From Chengkuizengella sediminis (GTDB lineage: Bacteria > Bacillota > Bacilli > Paenibacillales > KCTC-33759): a stretch of 64,000 nucleotides of DNA. The stretch is from NCBI RefSeq assembly GCF_010078385.1, contig NZ_SIJC01000002.1:186001-250000 (forward strand), given 5' to 3'. Each line of letters opens with the position of its first letter. The stretch's first letter is position 1. Position numbers and translations under genes: made by a program. Below the pieces are notes generated by a model that ran no database searches, was not told the DNA's origin, and saw only the letters and a list, made by a program, of their open reading frames with translations. Of this stretch, positions 1-10,500 are shown piece by piece.

Positions 1-1
1 T

Positions 2-3000
2 AAAATAGCGATTCGTTTTAATGAGAAACAATATTCTTATCAGCAGTTAAATGCAAAAGTAAACCAACTCGCCAGGTTATTAATAAACAAAGGTTTGCAA
101 AAAGAATCTATTGTAGGATTACTAACACATCACTCTATTGAAAGTGTAATTAGTATGTTAGCGGTATTAAAAGCTGGTGGAGCTTACATGCCTATAGACC
201 CTGATTATCCTGAAGATCGAATCACTTATATGCTTTCAGATTCAGATTGTAAGATGTTACTAGTTAATTTTGAATATTGTACAGAATTTAATAGGGAGGT
301 TATTAACCTTTGTAACGATGAAATCTTTAAAGGAGATACTTCTAACCTTAATACTGAATACTTTATGTCTCATTTAGCTTATGTCATTTACACCTCTGGT
401 TCTACAGGTAAACCAAAAGGAGTGATGATTGAACAACAAGGGTTAGTGAATTATATATGGTGGGCAAAACAAATGTATGTAAAAGATGAATATGAAGTCT
501 TCCCTCTATATTCATCCCTAGCATTTGATTTAACGATAACATCCATTTTTACTCCTCTAATCAGTGGAGGGAAGATTGTTGTGTATAGAAGTGATGAAGA
601 TGAGTACGTTTTATACAAAATTCGTAGTGAAAATCAATCTACAGTAGTAAAACTTACCCCTTCACATTTATCTTTATTAAAAGATATGGATAATGTTAAC
701 AGCTCAATTAAAAGATTCATCGTTGGAGGAGAGGACTTAAGTGTAAACCTATCCAGAAAGATTATAGAAAGTTTTGGCGGAAACGTTGAAATCTATAATG
801 AGTATGGTCCAACTGAAACCGTAGTAGGTTGTATGATTCATAAATATAACATTGAAAAAGATGCAAAATCTTCTGTACCGATTGGAAAACCTGCTCATAA
901 TGTAAATATTTATATACTTGATTCTAACTTTAATCCTGTACCTATAAATGAAGTAGGTGAAATGTACATTTCTGGAGATGGAGTTGCAAGGGGATATTTA
1001 AATCGTGAGGATTTAACAAAGGAAAGATTTTTATGTAATCCATTTCATTCGGGAAAAAGGATGTATCAAACAGGTGATTTAGCTAGGTTTAATCTTGAGG
1101 GTCAAATCGAATATTTAGGGCGGTCAGATCATCAAGTAAAAATAAATGGTTATCGGATAGAACTAGGTGAGATTGAAAAACAACTTTTAAATGTTTCCTC
1201 CATTAAAGAAGCAGTCGTCATAGATGGTGAACATGAAAATGAGAGTAAGTTTCTTTGTGCCTATTTCGTAAGTACCCAAGAAGAGATGACTTCAAATCAG
1301 GTAAGAAATAAGTTGACAGGTCAATTACCTGATTATATGATTCCTACTTATTTTTTTCAGTTGGATGAAATTCCCTTAACTGCAAATGGAAAAGTGAACA
1401 GGAGTATGCTTCCAAAACCTGAAGTAATGTATCGTGAAAATACGAACTTTATCTCTTATCGAAATGAAGCAGAACAGCAACTCGTTATCAGCATGGGTGA
1501 AGTTTTACAGATGGATAAAATCAGTATGAATGATAACTTTTATCACCATGGAGGAGACTCCATAAAAGCGATCCAAATTGTTTCAAAACTAAAGAGTCAA
1601 CAATACTCTATAAAAGTAAAGGATATTCTTTCAAATCCCATCTTAGGGCAGATGGTCAAGCACATGAAAAAAGAGCCTGGAAATCAAGTAGATCAAATAA
1701 CAGTGGAGGGGAAGATCAAACATACACCTATTGTATCTTGGTTTTTATCACATAACTTTAATGAATTAAACTACTACAATCAATCTGTTTTATTAGATTT
1801 GAAACAAGAGATGAAAGCTGACAAGCTTGAACAAATCATAGATGAATTAATTGCTCATCATGATTCCTTAAGAATGAATGTTAATCCTATAAACCAAGAA
1901 TTGTTTTATATGAAAAAGGAAGAATTGATTCGAGATAAAATCCAGGAGTTTGATTTATCGAAGTTTTCTTCTGATGTACAGCAGGTGAAAATGGTTCAAA
2001 TAGGAGAACAGGTTAAATCTAGATTTGATCTTGAACAGGGTGTTTTATTGAAAGCTGCTTTATTTGATTTAGGAGAGCAGGGTAATAGATTGTTATTAAC
2101 GGCTCATCATCTAGTTGTGGATGGTGTTTCATGGAGAATTATTTTAGAAGATATCCAAATGTTGTTTAACAATATCAGTTTAATTAACAAAGTACATCTT
2201 CCTTCTAAAACCTATTCCTTACAAGCTTGGGCAGAAACATTATGGGAAGTAAAGGATGAGTTTCTAGAGGAAAAACAATACTGGATATCCACTCTTAAGG
2301 ATGAACATGTAGTACCTGTTGATTTTCATTTAGGAGAGATTAATTATGGGAGTACAGTTTCATTATCTTATGATCTAGATGAGGATCATACTAGTCAATT
2401 GTTAACGATTGCAAATGATACGTATCATACGGAAATAATTGATTTATTGATGATAGCTCTATCCAAATCTATATCTGATACTTTTAACCTAAGCGAAACT
2501 GTGATTGAACTTGAAGGTCATGGGAGAGACATTGATAAATTGGATATCTCTAGAACTGTAGGTTGGTTTACGAGTCTGTACCCATTTAAACTCTCAAAAA
2601 GCCATACAGATCTAAGAGATCACATCAAAACAATGAAAGAGAAGATTCGAAACATTCCGAATAAAGGGTTAGGGTTTGGCATACTAAAATATTTGTTACA
2701 AGAAATCATCGATCAACAAGAACACAATCGAATTCGATTTAATTATCTAGGTGATTTTGAACAGTCTTTTCATAATAATCTATTTTCATTATCTTCAGAA
2801 GATTCGGGCCCTGAGTACAGTCCAAATAATGAGCTAACTGCTCTCATAGACATCAATGGATTCGTTTTCAATAAAAAATTAAATATGAGGTTCCAATATT
2901 CCAGAAATCAATTTAAAGAAGAAACGATACAAACATTTATGAATTTGTATTTGTATCATCTGAAAGAAGTCATAAAACACTGCATGGAGACTGAAAGTAT

Positions 3001-3070
3001 ACAGTATACTCCATCTGATTTTGAAACCATAGCGTTATCACAAGATGAACTAGATGATCTATTAACATGA
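2..3070 (+). CDS. NRPS module A(Asn)-PCP-E, 5' end outside window
   Basis: The reading frame is open to the left edge and begins inside an adenylation domain, so the gene is 5' truncated. Seen in order: A domain (YTSGSTGKPKG, NEYGPTETV, YQTGD, NGK motifs), a carrier domain with GGDSI (Ser codon at 1559), then an epimerization domain, recognised by HHLVVDGVSWR, EGHGRD, TVGWFT and FNYLGD. Aligned by eye to GrsA, the ten specificity residues read D-L-T-K-I-G-E-V-G-K, the published asparagine pattern. I infer activation of L-Asn and epimerization to D-Asn, most likely after N-acylation by a condensation domain upstream of the window. The stop overlaps an ATG (ATGA), and the next gene encodes a glycosyltransferase; two genes on lies a D-Asn-type prodrug peptidase. 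Confidence 0.93.
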   Translation, partial: KIAIRFNEKQYSYQQLNAKVNQLARLLINKGLQKESIVGLLTHHSIESVISMLAVLKAGGAYMPIDPDYPEDRITYMLSDSDCKMLLVNFEYCTEFNREVINLCNDEIFKGDTSNLNTEYFMSHLAYVIYTSGSTGKPKGVMIEQQGLVNYIWWAKQMYVKDEYEVFPLYSSLAFDLTITSIFTPLISGGKIVVYRSDEDEYVLYKIRSENQSTVVKLTPSHLSLLKDMDNVNSSIKRFIVGGEDLSVNLSRKIIESFGGNVEIYNEYGPTETVVGCMIHKYNIEKDAKSSVPIGKPAHNVNIYILDSNFNPVPINEVGEMYISGDGVARGYLNREDLTKERFLCNPFHSGKRMYQTGDLARFNLEGQIEYLGRSDHQVKINGYRIELGEIEKQLLNVSSIKEAVVIDGEHENESKFLCAYFVSTQEEMTSNQVRNKLTGQLPDYMIPTYFFQLDEIPLTANGKVNRSMLPKPEVMYRENTNFISYRNEAEQQLVISMGEVLQMDKISMNDNFYHHGGDSIKAIQIVSKLKSQQYSIKVKDILSNPILGQMVKHMKKEPGNQVDQITVEGKIKHTPIVSWFLSHNFNELNYYNQSVLLDLKQEMKADKLEQIIDELIAHHDSLRMNVNPINQELFYMKKEELIRDKIQEFDLSKFSSDVQQVKMVQIGEQVKSRFDLEQGVLLKAALFDLGEQGNRLLLTAHHLVVDGVSWRIILEDIQMLFNNISLINKVHLPSKTYSLQAWAETLWEVKDEFLEEKQYWISTLKDEHVVPVDFHLGEINYGSTVSLSYDLDEDHTSQLLTIANDTYHTEIIDLLMIALSKSISDTFNLSETVIELEGHGRDIDKLDISRTVGWFTSLYPFKLSKSHTDLRDHIKTMKEKIRNIPNKGLGFGILKYLLQEIIDQQEHNRIRFNYLGDFEQSFHNNLFSLSSEDSGPEYSPNNELTALIDINGFVFNKKLNMRFQYSRNQFKEETIQTFMNLYLYHLKEVIKHCMETESIQYTPSDFETIALSQDELDDLLT

Positions 3071-3123
3071 AACATAAATCATTCACAAATACGATCAGAC
3101 CTAATAAACATGGAGGTGATTTT

Positions 3124-4377
3124 GTGTCAACGGTGATTTACTTTGGTGTGGACTTAGCAGGACATGTGAACCCAACACTTGGATTAATGAAAAAACTTGT
3201 GGATAAAGGAGAGGAGGTTTTTTATTATTGTACAGATGAGTACCGTGAGAAAATTGAAGAAACAGGAGCAAAGTTTAAAAGTTATCGAGACTTAGCTCAT
3301 TTTGGTACTTATGATGGGGGCGGGATTGAAACATTTCTTGTTTTTGCTGACTTTATTCTAAGTAAAAGTAAAATCATTTTGGATAACTTACTAGATGAAA
3401 TTGCAGAACTTAGACCGGATTATATCATTCATGATGCATTTTGTTATTGGGGAAAAGAAATCTCTAAGATATTAAATATTCCTGGTATTTCTGTTTTTGA
3501 TAGCTTTGCATTTATAGATGAAATGGCAAATATAGACCCATCGTTTTTTATGGAAAACATACTTAGAGCTGGAGAGGATCCGCTTTATAAAAAATATAAG
3601 GGTAATACAAATATGTATAAGAAACTAATTCAGAAAGTGTCTAAAAGCATAGCTAAAAAACATAATTTACAAGATTCAAATGTAATCAATGATATTTTTT
3701 TAAGTAAGCAAGGATTAAATATTTTATTTACTTCGAAACAGCTGCAAATTTATTCCGAAGCTTTTGATGATACTTATTTATTTACAGGTTATTCGATATA
3801 TCATCGGAATGGTGAAGTGGATTTTCCATTTGAAAAGCTAACGAATAAACCTCTTGTTTATATTTCCTTAGGTACGATATTTAATGATCGATTAGATATT
3901 TATAGAAGTTTTATAAATGCTTTTGGTGATACAGATCTGCAGGTTGTGATGTCCATAGGGCAAAAAATACACATAGAAGATTTGGGATGCGTTCCAGAAA
4001 ATTTCATCGTGAAAAATGTTGTACCTCAGCTTGAAGTTTTAAAATACGCAGATGCTTTTATTACACATGGTGGGGCAAATAGTGTACATGAAAGTATAAA
4101 TTTCCTTGTGCCGATGGTTTTATTGCCACAAAACTTTGATCAGTTTATGGGAGCGATGGCAGTGGAAAGAGTTGGGGCAGGTATATATATCAGAAATCAA
4201 GAGGAAGGTATTTCTAAGATAAAGATGGTCGTAAATAAAGTTCTAACAGAACCTAGTTATAAGGAAAATTGTAGAAAGATTAAGGATTCGTTTAAAAAGG
4301 CAGGGGGGTTAGATAAGTCAGTTGAAGAAATTTTTAAATTTGTAGGAAATAAGAGGGGGATTTATGAGAACACTTAA
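3124..4377 (+). CDS. GT1 (MGT/YjiC-type) glycosyltransferase
   Basis: Family GT1 glycosyltransferase of the macrolide-glycosyltransferase kind, expected to move a sugar from a nucleotide sugar to a small molecule in the cytoplasm. The N-terminus has the acceptor-binding pattern GVDLAGHVNPTLGLM and the C-terminal half the donor-binding signature THGGANSVHES. The open frame reaches back to an ATG at 3067, but I choose GTG 3124 because GGAGGTGAT lies 7 nt before it; this gives 417 aa, a normal family length. It sits between the Asn NRPS module and the peptidase-exporter gene, overlapping the latter by 14 nt. Within the cluster it may decorate the product or inactivate it as self-protection; the sequence does not decide between these. 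Confidence 0.88.
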   Translation: MSTVIYFGVDLAGHVNPTLGLMKKLVDKGEEVFYYCTDEYREKIEETGAKFKSYRDLAHFGTYDGGGIETFLVFADFILSKSKIILDNLLDEIAELRPDYIIHDAFCYWGKEISKILNIPGISVFDSFAFIDEMANIDPSFFMENILRAGEDPLYKKYKGNTNMYKKLIQKVSKSIAKKHNLQDSNVINDIFLSKQGLNILFTSKQLQIYSEAFDDTYLFTGYSIYHRNGEVDFPFEKLTNKPLVYISLGTIFNDRLDIYRSFINAFGDTDLQVVMSIGQKIHIEDLGCVPENFIVKNVVPQLEVLKYADAFITHGGANSVHESINFLVPMVLLPQNFDQFMGAMAVERVGAGIYIRNQEEGISKIKMVVNKVLTEPSYKENCRKIKDSFKKAGGLDKSVEEIFKFVGNKRGIYENT

Positions 4378-7300
4378 AATTTTTATCATATTAGTATCTC
4401 TTATGATACTTCTTATTCAAAGCAGTGTTATCGCGTCTACTATCTTTTCAGATGAATTGAGAAGTGAAATAGAAGAGTTCATTGATGAAAGTATGGATCA
4501 ATCTGATATTCCAGGACTTTCAGTAGTGATTGTAAAAGAGGATGAAACGGTGTATCAACAAGGTTTTGGTTATGCGGATGTGGAGAATCACATACCTGTT
4601 ACTGATAAGACATTGTTTGAACTTGGTTCTACAAGTAAAGCTTTTACAGCATTAGCCATATTACAGTTGGAAGAACAAGGTTTGATTAGCTTAGAGGACT
4701 CTGTTACACAGTACATCCCTTGGCTAAGCTTCAATTATGAAGGACAAAACGAGGATATTACTTTAAAGCAGTTTTTATATCATACGAGTGGAATCCCTTT
4801 TCAAACGATTAAAGAAATACCTATATCAGAAAGTGAAGGTGCATTAGAAACGACAGTAAGAACGTTGATAGGAGAGACTTTGGATTTTAAACCTGGGGAA
4901 CAATTTTTATATGCAACGATAAATTATGACGTGTTAGGTTTGGTCATACAAGAGGTTACGGGCGTATCCTATGAAAATTATATGAAAAATGAGGTTTTAG
5001 AGCCTTTACATTTAAACGATACCTATTTATTTAGAGAGGAAGCGGGTTCTAAAATAGCGATAGGTTATAAACCCAGTTTATTACGTACTATAGCGTATGA
5101 TGCTCCAATATATAGGGGAAATACACCAGCAGGATATTTGATTTCAAATGCAAATGATATGGCGAAATGGTTGAAAATACAACTTGGCACAGCTTCAAAT
5201 ACAGATATCTTTCAAGAAATTGTAGAAACATCACATAAACCAGATCGTACTGTATCCCCAAGTCCAGATGGTTCATCTTATGCAGCAGGTTGGGCTGTAT
5301 TTCAAAATGGGTCTGGAGAGATTTCGCACGGGGGAAATAATCCGAATTATGCTTCCTTCATTACTATTAGACCTGTAGATGGAATTGGAATTGCAGTATT
5401 GGGCAATCTTAATTCTAGTGATATTCAGTTTATTGGTGAAGGAATTATGAACTTGATCTACAGTAAAGAATTAGAAAGTATGGGAACAGATTTTTATCAA
5501 AGTATGGATAACATTTCTTCAGCGGTTATTTTTATCACGATCCCAATGATGCTGTTTATTGTATGGTTTATAAGTAAAGCTATAAGACAGATTTTAATAA
5601 AAGAAAGAAAGTTTGAAGGAAATATTGCGAGGGTTTTTACTAGTTTGGTTATCTTCAGTATCTTTATAGCTAGTTTCTCCTACTGTTTATATCAACTTCC
5701 TAACGTTTTATATTGGGGATTAAATTGGGATTTTGTAAAGGTGTGGGCACCGATTAGTTTCACTTTGTCAGTATTGTGTATATTAACATCTGGAATACTA
5801 TTTAGTTTGTATTACATGTTAACTTTATTTTTTCCAAAACATGATGATAAAGGAATGCTCGTGTTAATCATTTTAAGTATCGTTAGTGGTTTTGGAAATG
5901 CGCTTATTATTTTTATGGTCAATGAAGCTTTAAATCGGGGTGAAGGTTTTCAAAGCGGCTTATTTACATATTTCGCTTTTGGAATTCTCCTTTACGTGTT
6001 TGGTCAAAAATTAGTACGCACAAAATTGATTAAAATTGCCAATCATATGGTCTATCAAAAAAGGACGGAATTAATAGATAAACTACTTAACACCTCCTAT
6101 CAAAACATAGATGTTATGGAACAAGGTAAAATTGAAGCTTCGTTAAATAACGACACAGAAACGATCAGTGATTTTTCTAATATTGTCATTACAGGTGCAA
6201 CGAGTTTGGTGACTTTAATTTGTTGTTTTGTTTATATGGGTATTATTAGTTTTTATGGTTTGTTAGCATCGATATTATTTATTTTTATCGCAGCTGGTCT
6301 TCACTTTTTCTTTGGAAGACAAGCGAATAAATTGTGGGAACAAACAAGAGATATTCAAAACGTGTTTTTTAAATTTATTCGTAACTTAAATGATGGATTT
6401 AAAGAATTGAGATTGAATCGTGAGAAACGAACGGATTTTAAACTGGATATGCAGAAAAGTAATCAGATGTACAAGGAAAAACGGATTCAAGGAGACGTTA
6501 AGTTTGCAAACGTAAATGTGGCAGGAGAATTGCTCTTCACCTTTGTAATCGGTGCGGTAGCTTTTATGTTTCCTATTCTTTTTACGGATTTAAAAGTGGA
6601 TTCTTTAAGAAGTTACGTGTTTGTTCTTTTATATATGACGGGTCCAGTCCATGGCATCCTAGGAACGATACCTAATATTTTCAGAGTTCGAATTAGCTGG
6701 AATCGAATTAATGAAATATCGAAGGAGTTAGATGTTGTTCATGTGAAACAAAATCAATCCATGTTTGATCTTCATGAAATCGATGACAACGTAGTCGAGC
6801 TTCAACTTCGAGAAGTTGAATATACTTATCAAACGAATGAGGGCGAGACATTTAAGGTAGGTCCGATTAATACCGCATTCAGATCAGGAGAGGTGACCTT
6901 TATTACAGGTGGGAATGGTAGTGGGAAATCTACACTTGCAAAATTAGCCACAGGATTATATGAGGTGGATCATGGTGAAATCTCAATTAATGGTATTCAG
7001 GTGAATTCAGAACAACTAGGCGAAAAATATTCTGCTATATTTAGTGACTTTCATTTGTTTGAAAAGCTGTATGGTATTCAATATGAAACGAAAAACCATG
7101 AATTCAATGAATATTTAGATCAGATGTTATTAACGGAAAAGGTTCAGATTAAAAATGGGGTATTGAATACGATCAAACTATCCACTGGACAAAGAAAGAG
7201 ATTAGCATTAATCATCAGTTACTTAGAGGATCGACCGATTTATCTTTTTGATGAATGGGCGGCAGATCAAGATCCAGAATTTAGAGAATTTTTTTACAAT

Positions 7301-7450
7301 ACATTATTGCCAGAGTTGAAAAATAGAGGAAAATGTGTTATTGCGATTACACATGACGATCGATATTTTGATACTGCGGATAAAGTGATCAAAATGGAAA
7401 TGGGGAAAATCGTTCAGCAAGAACAACTTCATTTCACTGAGTCAGGTTAA
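4364..7450 (+). CDS. D-Asn prodrug peptidase fused to ABC exporter (ClbP/ZmaM type)
   Basis: A 1028-aa fusion. Residues 1-25 form a signal sequence; about 35-370 is a beta-lactamase/penicillin-binding-protein-like serine peptidase with Ser89-x-x-Lys92, Tyr183 (YAT in place of YSN) and a late HGG motif. Several membrane helices follow (about 385-550), then ABC transporter helices and a nucleotide-binding domain with Walker A GGNGSGKST (about 848-856), signature LSTGQRKR (about 939), Walker B YLFDEW (about 958) and the H-loop ITHDD. ClbP uses an equivalent Ser/Lys/Tyr triad to remove acyl-D-Asn outside the membrane; ZmaM-type homologues carry an ABC half as here. With an Asn-epimerizing module three genes upstream, I infer export plus activation of an acyl-D-Asn prodrug. 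The ABC half resembles cyclic-peptide exporters (PvdE/YojI). Confidence 0.9.
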   Translation: MRTLKIFIILVSLMILLIQSSVIASTIFSDELRSEIEEFIDESMDQSDIPGLSVVIVKEDETVYQQGFGYADVENHIPVTDKTLFELGSTSKAFTALAILQLEEQGLISLEDSVTQYIPWLSFNYEGQNEDITLKQFLYHTSGIPFQTIKEIPISESEGALETTVRTLIGETLDFKPGEQFLYATINYDVLGLVIQEVTGVSYENYMKNEVLEPLHLNDTYLFREEAGSKIAIGYKPSLLRTIAYDAPIYRGNTPAGYLISNANDMAKWLKIQLGTASNTDIFQEIVETSHKPDRTVSPSPDGSSYAAGWAVFQNGSGEISHGGNNPNYASFITIRPVDGIGIAVLGNLNSSDIQFIGEGIMNLIYSKELESMGTDFYQSMDNISSAVIFITIPMMLFIVWFISKAIRQILIKERKFEGNIARVFTSLVIFSIFIASFSYCLYQLPNVLYWGLNWDFVKVWAPISFTLSVLCILTSGILFSLYYMLTLFFPKHDDKGMLVLIILSIVSGFGNALIIFMVNEALNRGEGFQSGLFTYFAFGILLYVFGQKLVRTKLIKIANHMVYQKRTELIDKLLNTSYQNIDVMEQGKIEASLNNDTETISDFSNIVITGATSLVTLICCFVYMGIISFYGLLASILFIFIAAGLHFFFGRQANKLWEQTRDIQNVFFKFIRNLNDGFKELRLNREKRTDFKLDMQKSNQMYKEKRIQGDVKFANVNVAGELLFTFVIGAVAFMFPILFTDLKVDSLRSYVFVLLYMTGPVHGILGTIPNIFRVRISWNRINEISKELDVVHVKQNQSMFDLHEIDDNVVELQLREVEYTYQTNEGETFKVGPINTAFRSGEVTFITGGNGSGKSTLAKLATGLYEVDHGEISINGIQVNSEQLGEKYSAIFSDFHLFEKLYGIQYETKNHEFNEYLDQMLLTEKVQIKNGVLNTIKLSTGQRKRLALIISYLEDRPIYLFDEWAADQDPEFREFFYNTLLPELKNRGKCVIAITHDDRYFDTADKVIKMEMGKIVQQEQLHFTESG

Positions 7451-7510
7451 CAACCACGAGGAGAGGTTGTTCAAAAAGTCAACTTTTGATCACGTATGAG
7501 TAGAACAACC
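7449..7510 (+). promoter_or_regulatory. competing-hairpin element between exporter and second NRPS gene
   Basis: AACAACC (7449-7455) can pair with GGTTGTT (7465-7471), but the same central segment GGTTGTTC (7465-7472) can pair instead with GAACAACC (7503-7510). The second pairing would enclose the imperfect palindrome TCAAAAAGTCAACTTTTGA (7471-7489). Two exclusive folds just before a gene start look like an attenuator or a small mobile palindrome. There is no U-run, so a simple terminator is unlikely. A related string, TGTTCAAAAAGT, recurs at 27419. Confidence 0.45.
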
Positions 7511-7533
7511 ATCATAGAATGGAGGGAAAAGTG

Positions 7534-10500
7534 ATGGGAAATAAAAAAATTGATAAAGAAAATATTGAAAATATTTTAGCGCTTACTCCTACGCAGGAGG
7601 GGATGTTATTTCATTATATAAAAAATAAAGAGAAAAACGAATATATTCAACAGTTAAGCATACAGTTATCTGGAGAAATTTGTGTAGAAACGATTCAAAA
7701 GTCATGGCAGCATGTAATGACAACAAATGAAATGTTACGAACGATTTTTAGGTGGACAAAACTAAAACACTCTGTTCAGGTTGTACTGAAAAATGTAGAA
7801 GTTCCTATAAAAATAGTCGATTATTCAAATCGTTCAGTAAAGGATCAAGAGGAGTTGGTTCAAGAGTTAAAAGAGCAGGATAAACAAATAGGTGTGGATA
7901 TTGAAACTTCACCTTTTAGAGTGACTGTTTGTTTATTAACTGAAAATTGTTGTGAGATGATCATCACTTGGCATCATATTCTGTTTGATGGATGGAGTAA
8001 TAGTATTCTATTAAATGAATTTTTGGATGGTTATAAAGCATTTTATGTGGATGATCAGCCTCTGCAACGTAACAAAACAAAATTTAAAGAGTTCATCTCA
8101 TGGCATAAAACTCAGGACAAACACAAACAAAAGTTGTTTTGGGAAAGTAATTTTATCGATTTTGAGCCATCGATATCTTTACCTTACGATGTTGAACATG
8201 TTCAGGGGAGCAGTCTAAATGATATTGTGATCACTTCTTTGACCACTGTAGAAACTGAAGAAATCCATCATTTCACAAGACAAAACGACATCACACTAGC
8301 GTCTCTATTTTATAGTGTATGGGGGATTTTGTTGCAAAAATATAATCAAACAAGTGATGTGGTTTTTGGGACTACTGTATCAGGAAGAACTAATTTTACT
8401 AAAGCGGTTGAAGAGGAAATGGTAGGTCTTTTTATTCATACGATACCTCTACGAATTCAATCAAAATACACTGATACAGTGAAAGATGTGATTCACAGTG
8501 TAGATCGATCCTTGCAATTGAGAAGTGAATTTGAAAATACGCCTCTAGTTGATATAGAACAATATGCTGATGAACAACCTCTATTTCAATCTATTGTTGT
8601 ATTGGAAAATTACCCACTTGATGTAAGTAATCAAATAGATAGTTTGTTAAAGATTGATGGTTATGACATGGTTGAAACGACTAATTTTGAGCTGACATTA
8701 GGTCTAAAAACGTTCAATGATTTATTTGAGATAGAATTTTCTTATGACACAAGTAAATTTTCAAAGCAAATGATTCAAAGAATGGGGGGACATTTTACTT
8801 TCATATTAAAACAAATCATCCATTATCAAGAATTAAAACTTAGTGAGTTAGAACTTGTTACAACAATTGAAAAAGAGCAGATTTTTAATTCTTTTAACCC
8901 CTTAATAGTTAAAAATAAAAAGATAGATTTGGTCCATTTGATGTTTGAAAAACAGGTAGAAAAATCACCAAATCAAATTGCGGTAGTTTCTGATGGATTA
9001 CAGTATACCTATAAAGAGATGAATGAAAAAGCAAATCAATTAGCTAGATATTTAAGAAAAAGAGGGATTTCATCCAATGATCGAGTTGCCATAACAATTG
9101 AAAGATCGGCTTATTTACTCATCTCTACATTGGGGATTTTAAAAGCTGGGGCAACCTATATTCCAATTGATGAAAACTACTCTAGCGAAAGAATTTCTTA
9201 TATTTTAAATGATAGTCAGGCAGAGGTGTGGATTACACAATCTGGAATTGAGAAAAAAATAAATTTTGATGGGCTGGTTATTCATATTAATGATGAAGAT
9301 ATTTATAAAGGTGAAGCTTTAAATTTACAAAATACCTATCATTTTGAAAACATTGCTTATATTATTTACACTTCGGGTTCAACTGGAAATCCAAAAGGAG
9401 TAAAGGTGACACATGCAAATCTATCAAATTATGTGGAAGCTTTTCAGCGAGAATTTAATCTGACTAGAAATGACGTTATACTTCAGCAGTCCTCATTTTC
9501 ATTTGATCAGTTTGCTGAGGAAGTTTACCCTATTTTATTAAATGGTGGTAGCATAGTGATGGCTGATAGATTAGATGTTATGGATATGAGAACACTACTA
9601 CAATTGATTCATGATCACCACATTAGCATTATTTCTTGTTCACCATTGTTATTAAATGAGCTAAATAAACAACAAGGTTTGGAAAAGGTACATACATTTA
9701 TTAGTGGTGGAGATATTCTGAAATATGAGTTCTTTTCAAATTTAGTGAAGCATTCTAAAATATACAATACTTATGGACCTACTGAAGCTACGGTTTGTGC
9801 AACATATTATCAATGTGGACTGGATAGTTTGAAAAATATACCAATTGGTCGTCCTATTCATAATTACAATGTGTATATCTTAGATGAGTTGAATCATTTA
9901 ATGCCAATAGGTGTTTATGGTGAAATTTGTATTACGGGGCATGGTGTTGCATCCGGTTATGTAAATCATGAACAGTTATCTAATGAAAAATTTATATCGG
10001 ATCCGTTTCAATCTCACTTACGAATGTATAAAACAGGAGATATGGGGAAATGGCTGCCAGATGGAAATATTCAATATCTTGGTAGAAACGATGATCAGGT
10101 TAAAATTAGAGGTTTTAGAATTGAACTAGGTGAAATCGAATTTAATCTTCGTTCACATAATGCAGTGGAGGAAGCGTTCATTCTTGCTGTAGATGATGTC
10201 GATGGGCAGAAACAAATCGCTGCGTATGTCAAATTAATTGAGGAAGTGGATTCAATTGAATTTAGAGATTTTTTAAGTGACAAGCTGCCTCACTATATGA
10301 TTCCTACTTCTTTTTATAAAATCGATACAATTCCCAAAACGAGCAACGGTAAATTAGATAAAAAACGATTAATTCAATGTAAAGATCGTTTAAACGAAGA
10401 AATTTTGGATGATGAAAGTTTCATAAGTGAATCCGAACAGAAGATTAAACAGGTTTGGATGGAAGTATTAGAAGTTGAGAAGGTTGGCATTCATGATCAA

